Shown in pieces: positions 8,187-16,407 of a stretch of 64,000 bases of DNA. Both the position numbers and the translations under genes were made by a program. The number at the start of each line of letters is the position of its first letter. Position 1 is the stretch's first letter. Origin of the DNA: CAZAQB01 sp964487155. GTDB taxonomy: Bacteria; Pseudomonadota; Gammaproteobacteria; Nitrococcales; Nitrococcaceae. The notes under the pieces were generated by a model, which saw only the letters and a program-made list of their open reading frames with translations, had not been told where the DNA came from and ran no database searches. The DNA lies in NCBI GenBank assembly GCA_964487155.1, contig CAZAQB010000002.1, positions 18,331 to 82,330 on the forward strand, in the 5' to 3' direction.

Positions 8187-9347
8187 ATGGACTTTGAGCT
8201 GAACGAGGAGCAGCGGGCCTTCCAGGAGGCGGCACGGGATTTCGCCGCCAACGAGCTGGCGCCGAATGCCGCGCGCTGGGACGCGCAGGCCCACTTCCCC
8301 AAGGACACCCTGGCCATGGCGGGGGAGCTTGGCTTGTGCAGCATCTACACCCCCGAGGAGTGGGGCGGGCTGGGTCTGTCCCGGCTGGACGCAGCCATCA
8401 TCTTCGAGGCCCTGGCCGGAGGCTGCACCTCCACCGCGGCCTTCCTCACCATCCACAACATGGCCACCTGGATGGTCGCCACCTGGGGCGGCGACGAATT
8501 GCGGGAGGCCTGGTGCGAGGGCCTCACCACCGGCCGGCGGCTGGCCTCCTACTGCCTCACCGAACCCGGCGCCGGGTCCGATGCGGCCGCCCTGCGCACC
8601 AGCGCCCGGCGCGACGGCGACGACTACGTTCTCAACGGCGACAAGGCCTTCATTTCGGGAGCCGGCGACACCGAGCTGCTGGTGGTCATGGCCCGCACCG
8701 GGGACGCCGGAGCCAAGGGCATCAGCGCCTTCGCCGTGCCTGCCAACGCCGAGGGCGTCAACTACGGCCGCAAGGAAGAGAAGATGGGCTGGAACAGTCA
8801 GCCCACCCGTCAGATCACCTTCAGTGACGCACGCATCCCCGCCAGCCACAGGCTGGGAGAGGAAGGCGAGGGCTTTCGCATCGCCATGAAGGGCCTCGAC
8901 GGCGGGCGCATCAACATCGCCACCTGCTCGGTGGGCACCGCCCAGGCGGCCCTGGACGCCGCCGCCCGCTACATGCGCGAGCGCCGCCAGTTCGGCCGGG
9001 CCCTGGCGGAGTTCCAGGCCCTGCAGTTCAAGCTCGCCGACATGGCCACCGAGCTGGTGGCGGCGCGCCAGATGGTGCGCCTGGCGGCGAGCCGCCTGGA
9101 CGCCGGCCACCCGGAGACCACCGTCTACTGCGCCATGGCCAAGCGGCTCGCCACCGACCTGGGCTTCCGGGTCTGCAACGAGGCCCTGCAGATCCATGGC
9201 GGTTACGGCTACATCCGCGAATACCCGCTGGAGCGCCACGTGCGCGACACCCGGGTACACCAGATCCTGGAAGGCACCAACGAGATCATGCGCCTGATCA
9301 TCGCCCGCCGGGTGCTGCAGGAAGGCGCCACCGAGGAGATCCGATGA
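8187..9347 (+). CDS. Acyl-CoA dehydrogenase, probable isobutyryl-CoA dehydrogenase
   Basis: The 386-residue flavoprotein has acyl-CoA dehydrogenase signatures: CLTEPGAGSDAAAL, the WNSQPT segment seen in isobutyryl-CoA dehydrogenases (ACAD8), RRQFGRALAEFQALQFKLADM and QILEGTNEIMR, in which Glu362 is the likely catalytic base. It converts isobutyryl-CoA to methacrylyl-CoA and passes electrons to ETF, which the ETF-quinone oxidoreductase at 22997 would reoxidise. Its stop overlaps the next start (ATGA), so it is coupled to the hydratase. The neighbours support a valine role; a 2-methylbutyryl-CoA activity may be shared. Confidence 0.88.
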   Translation: MDFELNEEQRAFQEAARDFAANELAPNAARWDAQAHFPKDTLAMAGELGLCSIYTPEEWGGLGLSRLDAAIIFEALAGGCTSTAAFLTIHNMATWMVATWGGDELREAWCEGLTTGRRLASYCLTEPGAGSDAAALRTSARRDGDDYVLNGDKAFISGAGDTELLVVMARTGDAGAKGISAFAVPANAEGVNYGRKEEKMGWNSQPTRQITFSDARIPASHRLGEEGEGFRIAMKGLDGGRINIATCSVGTAQAALDAAARYMRERRQFGRALAEFQALQFKLADMATELVAARQMVRLAASRLDAGHPETTVYCAMAKRLATDLGFRVCNEALQIHGGYGYIREYPLERHVRDTRVHQILEGTNEIMRLIIARRVLQEGATEEIR

Positions 9348-10126
9348 CCGACTACACCAACCTGCGGCTGGAGAAGCGGGGCCACGTGGCCCTGGTGACC
9401 ATGGCCAATCCGCCGGCCAATACCTGGACCCGGGACGGTCTCATTGCGCTGAAGCACCTGGTGCAGGACGTCTCCGCGGACCCGGACATCTACTCCCTGG
9501 TACTCACCGGCGAGGGGGACAAGTTCTTCTCCGCCGGCGCCGACCTCAAGACCTTCAGGGAAGGCGATCCCGCCGTGGCCGCCGACATGGGCCGGCGCTT
9601 CGGCGAGGCCTTCGAGACCCTGGCGGAGTTCCGCGGCGTCAGCGTGGCCGCCCTCAACGGCTTCGCCATGGGCGGCGGCCTGGAGGCGGCGCTGGCCTGC
9701 GACATCCGCATCGCCTCCCGCGGCGCGGTGATGGCCCTGCCCGAGGCCAAGGTGGGCCTGCTGCCCGCCGCCGGCGGCACCCAGCGCCTGCCGTGGCTGG
9801 TGGGCGAGGGCTGGGCCAAGCGCATCATCCTGTGCGGCGAGCAGGTGGACGCCGAAACCGCGGCGCGCATCGGCCTGGTGGAAGAGCTTACTGACCAGGG
9901 CGGCGCCCTGGAGCGGGCCCTGCAGCTGGCCAACCAGGTGGACAACCAGAGCCCCACCAGCATCGCCTACTGCAAGCGGCTGATCCACGGCGCCCGGGCC
10001 CGGGCCATGGCCGACAGCCTGCCCCTGGAACGGGAGCTGTTCGTGGCCCTGTTCGACACCGAGGACCAGCGCGAGGGCGTCAACGCCTTCCTGGAGAAGC
10101 GCAAGCCGGCGTGGAAGAATCGCTGA
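9344..10126 (+). CDS. Enoyl-CoA hydratase (probable methacrylyl-CoA hydratase)
   Basis: The 260-residue crotonase-fold protein has the oxyanion-hole segments FFSAGADLKTF and NGFAMGGGLEAALACDIRIAS, and the acid-base region ALPEAKVGLLPAAGGTQRL with the glutamate expected of hydratases. The product would be 3-hydroxyisobutyryl-CoA, the substrate of the hydrolase encoded next. It overlaps the preceding dehydrogenase gene by four bases. The C-terminus GVNAFLEKRKPAWKNR is typical of the family. It could also hydrate tiglyl-CoA in isoleucine breakdown. Confidence 0.88.
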   Translation: MTDYTNLRLEKRGHVALVTMANPPANTWTRDGLIALKHLVQDVSADPDIYSLVLTGEGDKFFSAGADLKTFREGDPAVAADMGRRFGEAFETLAEFRGVSVAALNGFAMGGGLEAALACDIRIASRGAVMALPEAKVGLLPAAGGTQRLPWLVGEGWAKRIILCGEQVDAETAARIGLVEELTDQGGALERALQLANQVDNQSPTSIAYCKRLIHGARARAMADSLPLERELFVALFDTEDQREGVNAFLEKRKPAWKNR

Positions 10127-10139
10127 AGCCGCGGATCTT

Positions 10140-10336
10140 GAAGCCGCAGATGGACGCAGATGAACGCGGATGCAGGGAGCGCAATGGCGGGGCAGGCAGC
10201 CGCGTCCCAGTGAGAGTCAACCGAGACTTCCCTCCCTCCCCGCTGCCCGGGACCGGGCACCCAGAGCCCGCGTCCTTGGGGCGAAGGCCGCATCCCACCA
10301 ACACCCATCCGCGTTTATCTGCGTCCATCTGCGGCC
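10140..10336. repeat. Compound inverted repeat, copy B (inner arms only)
   Basis: AAGCCGCAGATGGACGCAGA opens at 10141 and its counterpart ATCTGCGTCCATCTGCGGCC closes near 10336, with an internal part that differs from the other copies. The outer arms present in most copies are missing. It fills most of the 237-bp gap between the hydratase and hydrolase genes. Confidence 0.8.
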
Positions 10337-10363
10337 AAACCACTACCCTCGGGAACCCTGCCA

Positions 10364-11491
10364 ATGATTGACACCCCTGTGGTCTTCGAGGAGCGCGCCG
10401 CCGCCAACGGCAAGCGGGTTGCCTTCGCCACCCTGAACGCGCCGAAGTCGCTGAACGCCCTCACCCAGACCATGATCGACGCCCTCCACCCCCAGCTTGA
10501 GCGCTGGGCTTGCGACCCCGGCATCGCCTGCGTGGTGCTGGCCGGCAGCGGCGAGAAGGCGTTCTGCGCCGGCGGCGACGTGGTGGGCATGTACCGCTCC
10601 ATCCAGGAGCGCCCCGGCGGCCCCAACCCGGCGGCGGAGCGGTTCTTCGAGAGCGAGTACCGGCTGGACCACCTGATCCACACCTACCCCAAGCCGGTGC
10701 TGTGCTGGGGCCAGGGCATCGTCATGGGTGGCGGCCTGGGGCTGATGGCCGGCGCCAGCCACCGGGTGGTCACCGGGGCCTCGCGCATTGCCATGCCGGA
10801 GATCACCATCGGCCTCTACCCGGACGTGGCAGGCAGCTGGTTCCTGAACCGCATGCCCGGCCGGGTGGGCCTGTTCCTGGGGCTCACTGCCGCCCGGCTG
10901 AACGCCGCCGATGCCCTCTATGTGGGCCTGGCGGACTATTTCCTGGACGCCTCGCGCCGGCAGGAGGTCATGGAGCGACTGCCGGAGCTGGATTGGGCGG
11001 AGGACCCGGAGCTGAACCGGGGCCAGCTGTCGCTGCTGCTGCGGGAGTTTGCCGACCGGGACGCCGGCGAGCGGCCCGACTCCGCCGTGCTGCGGCACCT
11101 GGACCTGATCAACCACGTCTGCGACCGGCACAGCGTGGAGCACATCCGCGCCGCCCTGGAGCAGCAAAGGGATGCCGCGGACCCCTGGATCGCCGAGTCC
11201 CGGCAGGCCCTGGCGGCGGGCTCACCCACCTCCGCCCGGGTGACCTTCGAGCAGTACCGCCGGGGCGCTCACCTGTCCCTGCGGGAGGCCTTCCAGATGG
11301 AGATGCTGATGTCCATCAACATGATCCGCCGCCCAGACTTCGCCGAGGGGGTGCGCGCGCTGCTGGTGGACAAGGACCGTAACCCCCGCTGGCAGCCGCC
11401 CAGCCTGGAGCAGGTGGACGACGCCCTGGTGGCGGCCCAGTTCCAGTTGCCGGCAGGCATGCCCATCAACCCCCTGGCGGACCTGGCCTGA
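10364..11491 (+). CDS. 3-hydroxyisobutyryl-CoA hydrolase
   Basis: The 375-residue crotonase-superfamily protein has the length and motifs of HIBYL-CoA hydrolases: LNAPKSLNALTQTM, AFCAGGDVVGMYRS, GIVMGGGLGLMAGASHRVVT and AMPEITIGLYPDVAGSWFLNRMPG cut across residues about 135-165, where the catalytic Glu lies. It releases free 3-hydroxyisobutyrate, which keeps toxic methacrylyl-CoA low. It ends the valine-branch group. No 3-hydroxyisobutyrate dehydrogenase follows; a 546-bp gene-free stretch does. The ATG at 10364 directly after repeat copy B has no strong ribosome binding site. Confidence 0.9.
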   Translation: MIDTPVVFEERAAANGKRVAFATLNAPKSLNALTQTMIDALHPQLERWACDPGIACVVLAGSGEKAFCAGGDVVGMYRSIQERPGGPNPAAERFFESEYRLDHLIHTYPKPVLCWGQGIVMGGGLGLMAGASHRVVTGASRIAMPEITIGLYPDVAGSWFLNRMPGRVGLFLGLTAARLNAADALYVGLADYFLDASRRQEVMERLPELDWAEDPELNRGQLSLLLREFADRDAGERPDSAVLRHLDLINHVCDRHSVEHIRAALEQQRDAADPWIAESRQALAAGSPTSARVTFEQYRRGAHLSLREAFQMEMLMSINMIRRPDFAEGVRALLVDKDRNPRWQPPSLEQVDDALVAAQFQLPAGMPINPLADLA

Positions 11492-12037
11492 CTCACGCGG
11501 CCCTGGCTACGCAGCTGCGGGGCGTCGACAGGCCTTTTCCGCCCCGCGTCAAGACTTGACATGGACGACTTATACACATCGGGAGGCGGCCCTGGCGGCG
11601 GCCTGTCGGGACCCGGAGACGGCTCCGGGCGGCCCCAGGCCGCCTTGGATATAGCACTGTTTTTACTGTGTTATTTCAGTTTGGTGAAATTCTCACCGAT
11701 CCAACGCCAGGGCCGACAGGACGCCGCTCCCGGGCCGCTGCCCCCGCTTCGTCCACAAACTTATCCACAGGTTCTGTGGAAACCGCGGGTTTTGTAAATC
11801 ATCACGGGGCCTTAACCCAAGGCAGATGACAATCCGCTTGAACTTCCGCGGCGAGCTGCGGTCTTACCATCGCTCCGAGGCTCGATGCGGGAAGCGCTTC
11901 GCCTATCCGGCCTGCGCTCCTCGCCCGCGCCCTGGCCGCCGGCCTGGGCCCGCGATGCCGGCAAGGCGCCCAGCGCCGCATCTGGGACGCTCCGGTCGGA
12001 CCCCGGCCCCGGCGCCGTCCGCCCCGTCAACGCCCGC
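11492..12037. other. Gene-free stretch between convergent genes with DnaA-box-like motifs
   Basis: This 546-bp gap lies between the 3' ends of the hydrolase (plus) and stress protein (minus) genes, so no gene promoter is expected. It holds TTATACACA at 11570-11578 and TTATCCACA at 11761-11769, both fitting the DnaA-box consensus TTWTNCACA. There is also an A/T-rich patch at 11646-11695 with an inverted repeat ATTTCA-GTTTGG-TGAAAT at 11673-11690. The right end holds a decayed REP pair. No protein gene is convincing; a 78-codon frame at 11561 lacks a ribosome binding site. Confidence 0.5.
11884..11990. repeat. Decayed E. coli-like REP pair
   Basis: GAAGCGCTTCGCCTATCCGG and, about 60 bp on, AAGGCGCCCAGCGCCGCATC are recognisable but mutated versions of the REP elements at 14747, 28567 and 28763. 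They lie between the convergent hydrolase and stress protein genes. Confidence 0.55.
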
Positions 12038-12877
12038 TCAATGCGACATCAGCACCGGCAGGGTCATGGCGCGCAGGATTTCCCGGCTGACCCCACCCAG
12101 CACCAGTTCGCGCATCCGCGCCCGGCCATAGGCGCCCATCACCAGCAGGTCGGCCCCGAAGTCGGCCGCTGCCGACAGCAGCGCGGCCCCCACGTCCATA
12201 TCACGCACCACGGAGTGCTCCGCCTCCACCGCTACGCCGTGGTGCGCGAGATGGCCGGCCAGGTCGGAGCCGGGCAGATCCCCGTGGGGACCGATCCCCC
12301 CCTCCCCGGTGAGGGCCAGCACTTTCACCTGCTGCGCCTCACGCAGCAGCGGCAGGGCGTCGTTGACGGCCCGCGCCGCCTCCCGCGAGGCATTCCAGGC
12401 CACCATGACCCGGCGCCCCACCGGGGTCGGGCGCCAGGCGTAGGGCGTGGCCAGCACCGGCGTGCCGGTCAGCAGCGCCAGCTGCCCCGGGAAGTCCGCC
12501 GGCAACGTCCCGTCCATGGTGGACCGATCCACCTGCCCGACCACCACCAGATCGCAGTAGTGGCCGTGCAACCCCACCACGTCCGTCACGGTCTGCCGGG
12601 CCCGGGTCTTGTCCACCTCGCGCCATCCGTGCCCGACGGCGGCGCCCGCCATGCGCCGCTCGAAGCGCTCGCGTATGCGGGCGTTGCGCCGCCGGGCGGC
12701 CTCCTGCTGGCGGCGCACCAGTTCGCCTGGCAGAAAATCGGGAATGTTGGCCACCTCCGCCACGGCGAGGCCGGTGAGATGCCCCTGGAAACGCTCCGCC
12801 AGGCCGAGCGCCACGTCCAGCCGCCAGGCACTGGCGTCGCTGTCCTCCAGGAAGACGAGGATGTCCTTGAAGCCCAT
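12038..12877 (-). CDS. Universal stress protein (UspA family)
   Basis: The protein has 279 residues, long enough for two Usp domains. The C-terminal half carries the nucleotide-binding pattern G-x2-G-x9-G in VMGAYGRARMRELVLGGVSRE; the N-terminal half (FKDILVFLEDSDASAWRLDVA) has the Usp beta-strand start but lacks a clear copy of the motif. I chose the ATG at 12877 because GGGGAGG lies just upstream; an in-frame ATG five codons earlier overlaps that site. It is divergent from liuR, and the LiuR palindrome at 12995 lies in the shared gap, so co-regulation is possible but not shown. The function is a general stress or ATP-sensing role. Confidence 0.85.
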   Translation of the reverse strand: MGFKDILVFLEDSDASAWRLDVALGLAERFQGHLTGLAVAEVANIPDFLPGELVRRQQEAARRRNARIRERFERRMAGAAVGHGWREVDKTRARQTVTDVVGLHGHYCDLVVVGQVDRSTMDGTLPADFPGQLALLTGTPVLATPYAWRPTPVGRRVMVAWNASREAARAVNDALPLLREAQQVKVLALTGEGGIGPHGDLPGSDLAGHLAHHGVAVEAEHSVVRDMDVGAALLSAAADFGADLLVMGAYGRARMRELVLGGVSREILRAMTLPVLMSH

Positions 12878-12994
12878 GGGTTGCCTCCCCATGCCACGGT
12901 TGCAGCCACCCCCGAGCCGCTGCGGCGGGGGAATGTGGGATGGAACCCGGCGCCCCGCAAGGCCTGCGGTGCTTGCCGGGCCCGCCCCCCTATA

Positions 12995-13015
12995 TTAACG
13001 TTTACGTAAACGGAA
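12995..13015. promoter_or_regulatory. LiuR-type operator upstream of liuR
   Basis: TTAACGTTTACGTAAACGGAA carries the core TTTACGTAAA at 13001-13010 with near-perfect flanks. It ends 24 bases before the liuR ATG at 13039, which fits autoregulation. It also faces the divergent stress protein gene. Confidence 0.8.
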
Positions 13016-13038
13016 TGTACCCAGGGGACTGGATTGTC

Positions 13039-13482
13039 ATGCATAAGCAGGGTGAGTCGCCCAATGGCAGCACCTATACCATCAGCGAACTGGCCCGGGA
13101 GTTCGGCATCACCACCCGGGCCATCCGCTTCTACGAGAACCAGGGCCTGCTCAACCCCCGCCGGGAGGGGCAACGCCGCATCTACAGCCGCCGCGACCGC
13201 ACCCGGCTGAAACTGACCCTGCGCGGCAAGCGCATCGGCATGACACTGGCGGAGATCCGCGAGGTTTTCGACCTCTATGACGTCGCCCACGGCGAGGAAC
13301 GCCAACTCGAGCACTACCTGAGGATCCTCTCCGAGAAGCGCCAGAGCCTGCTTCGCCAGCGCCAGGACCTGGACGACGCGCTGGCGGAGATCGCCGATTC
13401 CGAGCGCCGTTGCCGGAATGTCCTGGAGCAGCGCCACCGGCGGGCCGAGGCCGGGGAAGAGGGCCGCTCCGCCAGCGGGTGA
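13039..13482 (+). CDS. liuR: MerR-family transcriptional regulator LiuR
   Basis: The 147-residue protein has an N-terminal MerR winged helix-turn-helix (YTISELAREFGITTRAIRFYENQGL, residues about 15-40, then RRIYSRRDRTRLKLTLRGKRIGM), followed by a long coiled-coil dimerisation helix rich in Glu, Arg and Gln. It lacks the Cys residues of metal-sensing MerR proteins. In gammaproteobacteria LiuR controls leucine and valine degradation genes. Four matching palindromes in this window, one directly upstream of this gene, support the name. I chose the ATG at 13039, with AGGGGA 11 bases upstream; an ATG at 13015 overlaps the operator. The ligand is probably an acyl-CoA intermediate (inference). Confidence 0.9.
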   Translation: MHKQGESPNGSTYTISELAREFGITTRAIRFYENQGLLNPRREGQRRIYSRRDRTRLKLTLRGKRIGMTLAEIREVFDLYDVAHGEERQLEHYLRILSEKRQSLLRQRQDLDDALAEIADSERRCRNVLEQRHRRAEAGEEGRSASG

Positions 13483-13505
13483 TGGCGCCTGGGCTCGCCG
13501 TTTAA

Positions 13506-13534
13506 TTGACGTTTACGTAAACGACAACTAGCAT
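13506..13534 (+). promoter_or_regulatory. liuA promoter with embedded LiuR operator
   Basis: The -35 box TTGACG (13506-13511) and a -10 box TAGCAT (13529-13534) are 17 bp apart. The palindrome GACGTTTACGTAAACG (13508-13523) overlaps the -35 box and most of the spacer. The liuA ATG follows at 13571 after a GGGAGGAG ribosome binding site. Confidence 0.7.
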
Positions 13535-13570
13535 ATCTTCAGCCACCGCCCCCCGGGAGGAGCCTGCCCC

Positions 13571-14734
13571 ATGAACCTGACCGGTCTCGGTTTCGGCCTC
13601 GGCGAGGAGATCGACATGCTGCGCGAGGCGGTATGCGACTTCGCCGCCCACGAAATCGCGCCCCGGGCCGAGGAGATCGACCAGAGCAACCGCTTCCCCC
13701 GGGACCTCTGGCCGGCGCTGGGCGAGATGGGGCTGCTGGGCATCACCGTGGAGGAGGAATACGGCGGCAGCGCCATGGGCTATCTGGCCCACATGGTGGC
13801 CGTGGAGGAGATCAGCCGCGCCTCGGCCTCCGTCGGCCTGTCCTACGGGGCCCACTCAAATCTCTGCGTCAACCAGATCCGTCTCAACGGCAGCGCAGCC
13901 CAGAAGCAGCGCTACCTGCCGAAGCTCGTCTCCGGTGAGCACCTGGGCGCGCTCGCCATGTCCGAGCCGGGCGCCGGCTCCGATGTCGTGTCCATGCGCC
14001 TCAAGGCCAGCCGGGTGGACGGCGGCTACCGGCTGAACGGCAACAAGATGTGGATCACCAATGGCCCGGAGGCCGACACCCTGGTGGTGTACGCCAAGAC
14101 CGACCCGGATGCCGGTTCCCGGGGCATCTCCGCGTTCATCGTGGAACGGGGCATGGAGGGCTTCACCACCGCCCAGAAGCTGGACAAGCTGGGCATGCGC
14201 GGCTCCGACACCTGCGAGCTGGTGTTCCAGGATTGCCGGGTGCCGGAGGCCAACCTGCTGGGCAGGGAGAACGAGGGCGTGCGGGTGCTGATGTCCGGCC
14301 TGGACTACGAGCGGGCCGTGCTGGCCGCCGGCCCTCTGGGCATCATGCAGGCCTGCCTTGACACCGTGCTTCCGTACATCCATGAGCGCCGGCAGTTCGG
14401 CCAGGCCATCGGCGAGTTCCAGCTGATCCAGGGCAAGGTCGCCGACATGTACACCACCCTGAACGCCTGCCGGGCCTATGTGTACGCCGTGGGCGGCGCC
14501 TGCGACCGGGGCGAGGCCACCCGCAAGGACGCCGCCGGCGCCATCCTCTACGCCGCAGAGAAGGCCACCCAGGTGGCCCTGGACGCCATCCAGATCCTCG
14601 GTGGCAACGGCTATATCAACGAGTACCCCACCGGCCGCCTGCTGCGGGATGCCAAGCTCTACGAGATCGGCGCCGGCACCAGCGAGATCCGGCGCATGCT
14701 GATCGGGAGGGAGCTGTTCAGGGAGAGCGGGTAG
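13571..14734 (+). CDS. liuA: Isovaleryl-CoA dehydrogenase
   Basis: The 387-residue acyl-CoA dehydrogenase shows ALAMSEPGAGSDVVSM, NGNKMWITNGPEADTLVVYA and, in place of the usual C-terminal Glu, the catalytic base Glu247 in GLDYERAVLAAGP. That shift is diagnostic of isovaleryl-CoA dehydrogenases. It oxidises isovaleryl-CoA to 3-methylcrotonyl-CoA with electrons going to ETF. It opens the leucine branch (liuA, thiolase, liuB, liuC, liuD, liuE) under its own LiuR-controlled promoter. A strong GGGAGGAG lies upstream of the ATG. Confidence 0.93.
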   Translation: MNLTGLGFGLGEEIDMLREAVCDFAAHEIAPRAEEIDQSNRFPRDLWPALGEMGLLGITVEEEYGGSAMGYLAHMVAVEEISRASASVGLSYGAHSNLCVNQIRLNGSAAQKQRYLPKLVSGEHLGALAMSEPGAGSDVVSMRLKASRVDGGYRLNGNKMWITNGPEADTLVVYAKTDPDAGSRGISAFIVERGMEGFTTAQKLDKLGMRGSDTCELVFQDCRVPEANLLGRENEGVRVLMSGLDYERAVLAAGPLGIMQACLDTVLPYIHERRQFGQAIGEFQLIQGKVADMYTTLNACRAYVYAVGGACDRGEATRKDAAGAILYAAEKATQVALDAIQILGGNGYINEYPTGRLLRDAKLYEIGAGTSEIRRMLIGRELFRESG

Positions 14735-14746
14735 GGGGCTCGGTAA

Positions 14747-14863
14747 CGGGGACGCCGGATGCGGCGCTGACGCGCCTTATCCGGCCTACGCGGGCTTCGG
14801 TCTGGCCGCGGAGCTTCGTCGGAGGGCGTAGGCCGGATAAGCGCAGCGCATCCGGCGTCCCCG
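14747..14863. repeat. E. coli-like REP (BIME) pair
   Basis: Two inverted units, GACGCCGGATGCGGCGCTGA (14751 on) and the complement of GGACGCCGGATGCGCTGCGC (ending near 14861), surround a short centre. Each unit contains TTATCCGGCCTACG as seen in E. coli REP sequences. The pair lies in the 193-bp gap between liuA and the thiolase gene and could form a strong RNA hairpin there. Confidence 0.8.
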
Positions 14864-14927
14864 CTGAGTCCTCCCCTGCGACGGCTGCCAGACAGCAGCG
14901 CCGACGGACACCACGGAGGCAACCGAG

Positions 14928-16118
14928 ATGCCAACCGCCCCTGACCCCATCGTCATCGTCGCCGCCGCCCGCACCCCCATGGGTGGTTTCCAGGGGGAGC
15001 TGGGCGCGGCGCGCGCCCCCGAGCTGGGCGCCACCGCGATCCGCGCCGCCCTGGAGCGGGCGCGGCTGGATGGCCAGGACGTCAGCGAGGTGTTCATGGG
15101 CAATGTGCTTCCGGCGGGCCTTGGCCAGGCGCCGGCCCGCCAGGCATCGCTGGGGGCGGGGCTGCCCCTGGACGTCCCCTGCACCACCGTCAGCAAGGTC
15201 TGCGGCTCCGGCATGAAGAGCGTCATGCTGGGCCACGACCTGATCGCCGCGGGCAGTGCCGATATCGTGGTGGCCGGCGGCATGGAGAGCATGAGCAACG
15301 CTCCCTATCTGCTGGAGAAGGCGCGGGCCGGCTATCGCCTGGGCCACGGTCGGGTGCTGGACCACATGTTCCTGGACGGCCTGGAGGACGCCTACGACCC
15401 GGGCCGGCTGATGGGCACCTACGCCGAGGACTGCGCCGAGGCGTACGGCTTCAGCCGCGAGGCCCAGGACGCCTACGCCATCGAGTCCCTGGACCGGGCG
15501 CTGCAGGCAGTGGAGGACGGCACCTTCGAGGCGGAGGTGGCGCCGGTCACGGTCGAGACCCGGGGCGGCCCGGTCACCGTGGCCCTGGACGAGCAGCCGC
15601 GCAGCGCCCGGCGCGAGCGCATCCCGGCTTTGAAGCCGGCGTTCCGCACCGACGGCACCGTCACCGCCGCCAACGCCAGCTCCATTTCCGACGGCGCCGC
15701 CGCCATGGTGCTGATGCGCCGCTCCGAGGCCGATCACCGGGGGCTCACACCGCTCGCCACGGTGCGCGGCCACGCCGGCCATGCCCAGGAACCCGCCCGC
15801 TTCACCACCGCCCCGGTGGGAGCGGTTCGCAAGCTGCTGGAGCGCGTCGGCTGGTCCGCCGCCGACGTGGACCTCTACGAGATCAACGAGGCGTTCGCGG
15901 TAGTGGCCATGGCCGCCATGCAGGAACTGGATATCCCCCACGGCCGGCTCAACATCCACGGCGGCGCCTGCGCCCTGGGCCATCCCATCGGCGCCTCCGG
16001 CGCCCGCATCCTGGTCACCCTGCTCTACGCCCTGCAGCGCCACGACCTGAAGCGGGGCGTGGCGTCGCTGTGCATCGGCGGCGGCGAGGCCACCGCCGTG
16101 GCGGTGGAGCGGGAATGA
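14928..16118 (+). CDS. Acetyl-CoA C-acetyltransferase (thiolase)
   Basis: The 396-residue biosynthetic-type thiolase has all catalytic parts: Cys92 in KVCGSGMK, His352 in GGACALGHPIG and Cys382 in SLCIGGGEA, plus NEAFAVVAMAAM. It condenses or cleaves acetoacetyl-CoA, and may cleave 2-methylacetoacetyl-CoA from isoleucine. In this position it links the HMG-CoA lyase product acetoacetate to acetyl-CoA, although the CoA-transferase or acetoacetyl-CoA synthetase needed in between is not in the window. It follows liuA after a REP pair, and repeat copy C begins a few bases past its stop. Confidence 0.9.
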   Translation: MPTAPDPIVIVAAARTPMGGFQGELGAARAPELGATAIRAALERARLDGQDVSEVFMGNVLPAGLGQAPARQASLGAGLPLDVPCTTVSKVCGSGMKSVMLGHDLIAAGSADIVVAGGMESMSNAPYLLEKARAGYRLGHGRVLDHMFLDGLEDAYDPGRLMGTYAEDCAEAYGFSREAQDAYAIESLDRALQAVEDGTFEAEVAPVTVETRGGPVTVALDEQPRSARRERIPALKPAFRTDGTVTAANASSISDGAAAMVLMRRSEADHRGLTPLATVRGHAGHAQEPARFTTAPVGAVRKLLERVGWSAADVDLYEINEAFAVVAMAAMQELDIPHGRLNIHGGACALGHPIGASGARILVTLLYALQRHDLKRGVASLCIGGGEATAVAVERE

Positions 16119-16124
16119 GGTTTT

Positions 16125-16380
16125 TTAGCCGCGAGATGCACGCGGAATGGACGCGACATGAGAAGAGGCAAAGCGAGCCGCAGATGAACGCAGATCAACG
16201 CGGATGGGTATTTGTTTCTGCCGGCCCTGCACCGCCAGGCACGACACCCGCTACCCCTGCCCACCGGCCTGAACCTGGCAGCGAACACCCAAAAGTCAAA
16301 GCATCTGCGTCCATCCGCGTTCATCTGCGGCTAATGAATTCTCTTATCTTGCGTCCATTCCGCGTGCATCTCGCGGCTAA
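16125..16380. repeat. Compound inverted repeat, copy C, with 30-bp perfect outer arms
   Basis: The outer arms at 16125-16154 and 16351-16380 are perfect 30-bp inverted copies beginning TTAGCCGCGAGATGCACGCG. The inner arms GAGCCGCAGATGAACGCAGA and GCGTTCATCTGCGGCTAA surround about 110 bp of copy-specific sequence. It fills the gap between the thiolase gene and liuB, starting seven bases after the thiolase stop. Confidence 0.9.
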
Positions 16381-16407
16381 CAACGTCTCAACCTACGGCA
16401 CCGGCCC

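Noticed and set aside
11561..11797. 78-codon frame with a short hydrophobic stretch
   Set aside because: There is no ribosome binding site and the composition is Gly/Pro-rich with no recognisable family. It lies between convergent genes in a repeat-bearing gap.
11492..12037. Chromosomal replication origin
   Set aside because: There are only two good DnaA boxes and none of the usual neighbours (dnaA, dnaN, mnmG, rpmH). It is kept only as a low-level finding.
12940..13038. Earlier start codons for liuR, including ATG 13015
   Set aside because: They overlap the LiuR palindrome and lack a ribosome binding site; the ATG at 13039 has AGGGGA upstream and fits the MerR family start.
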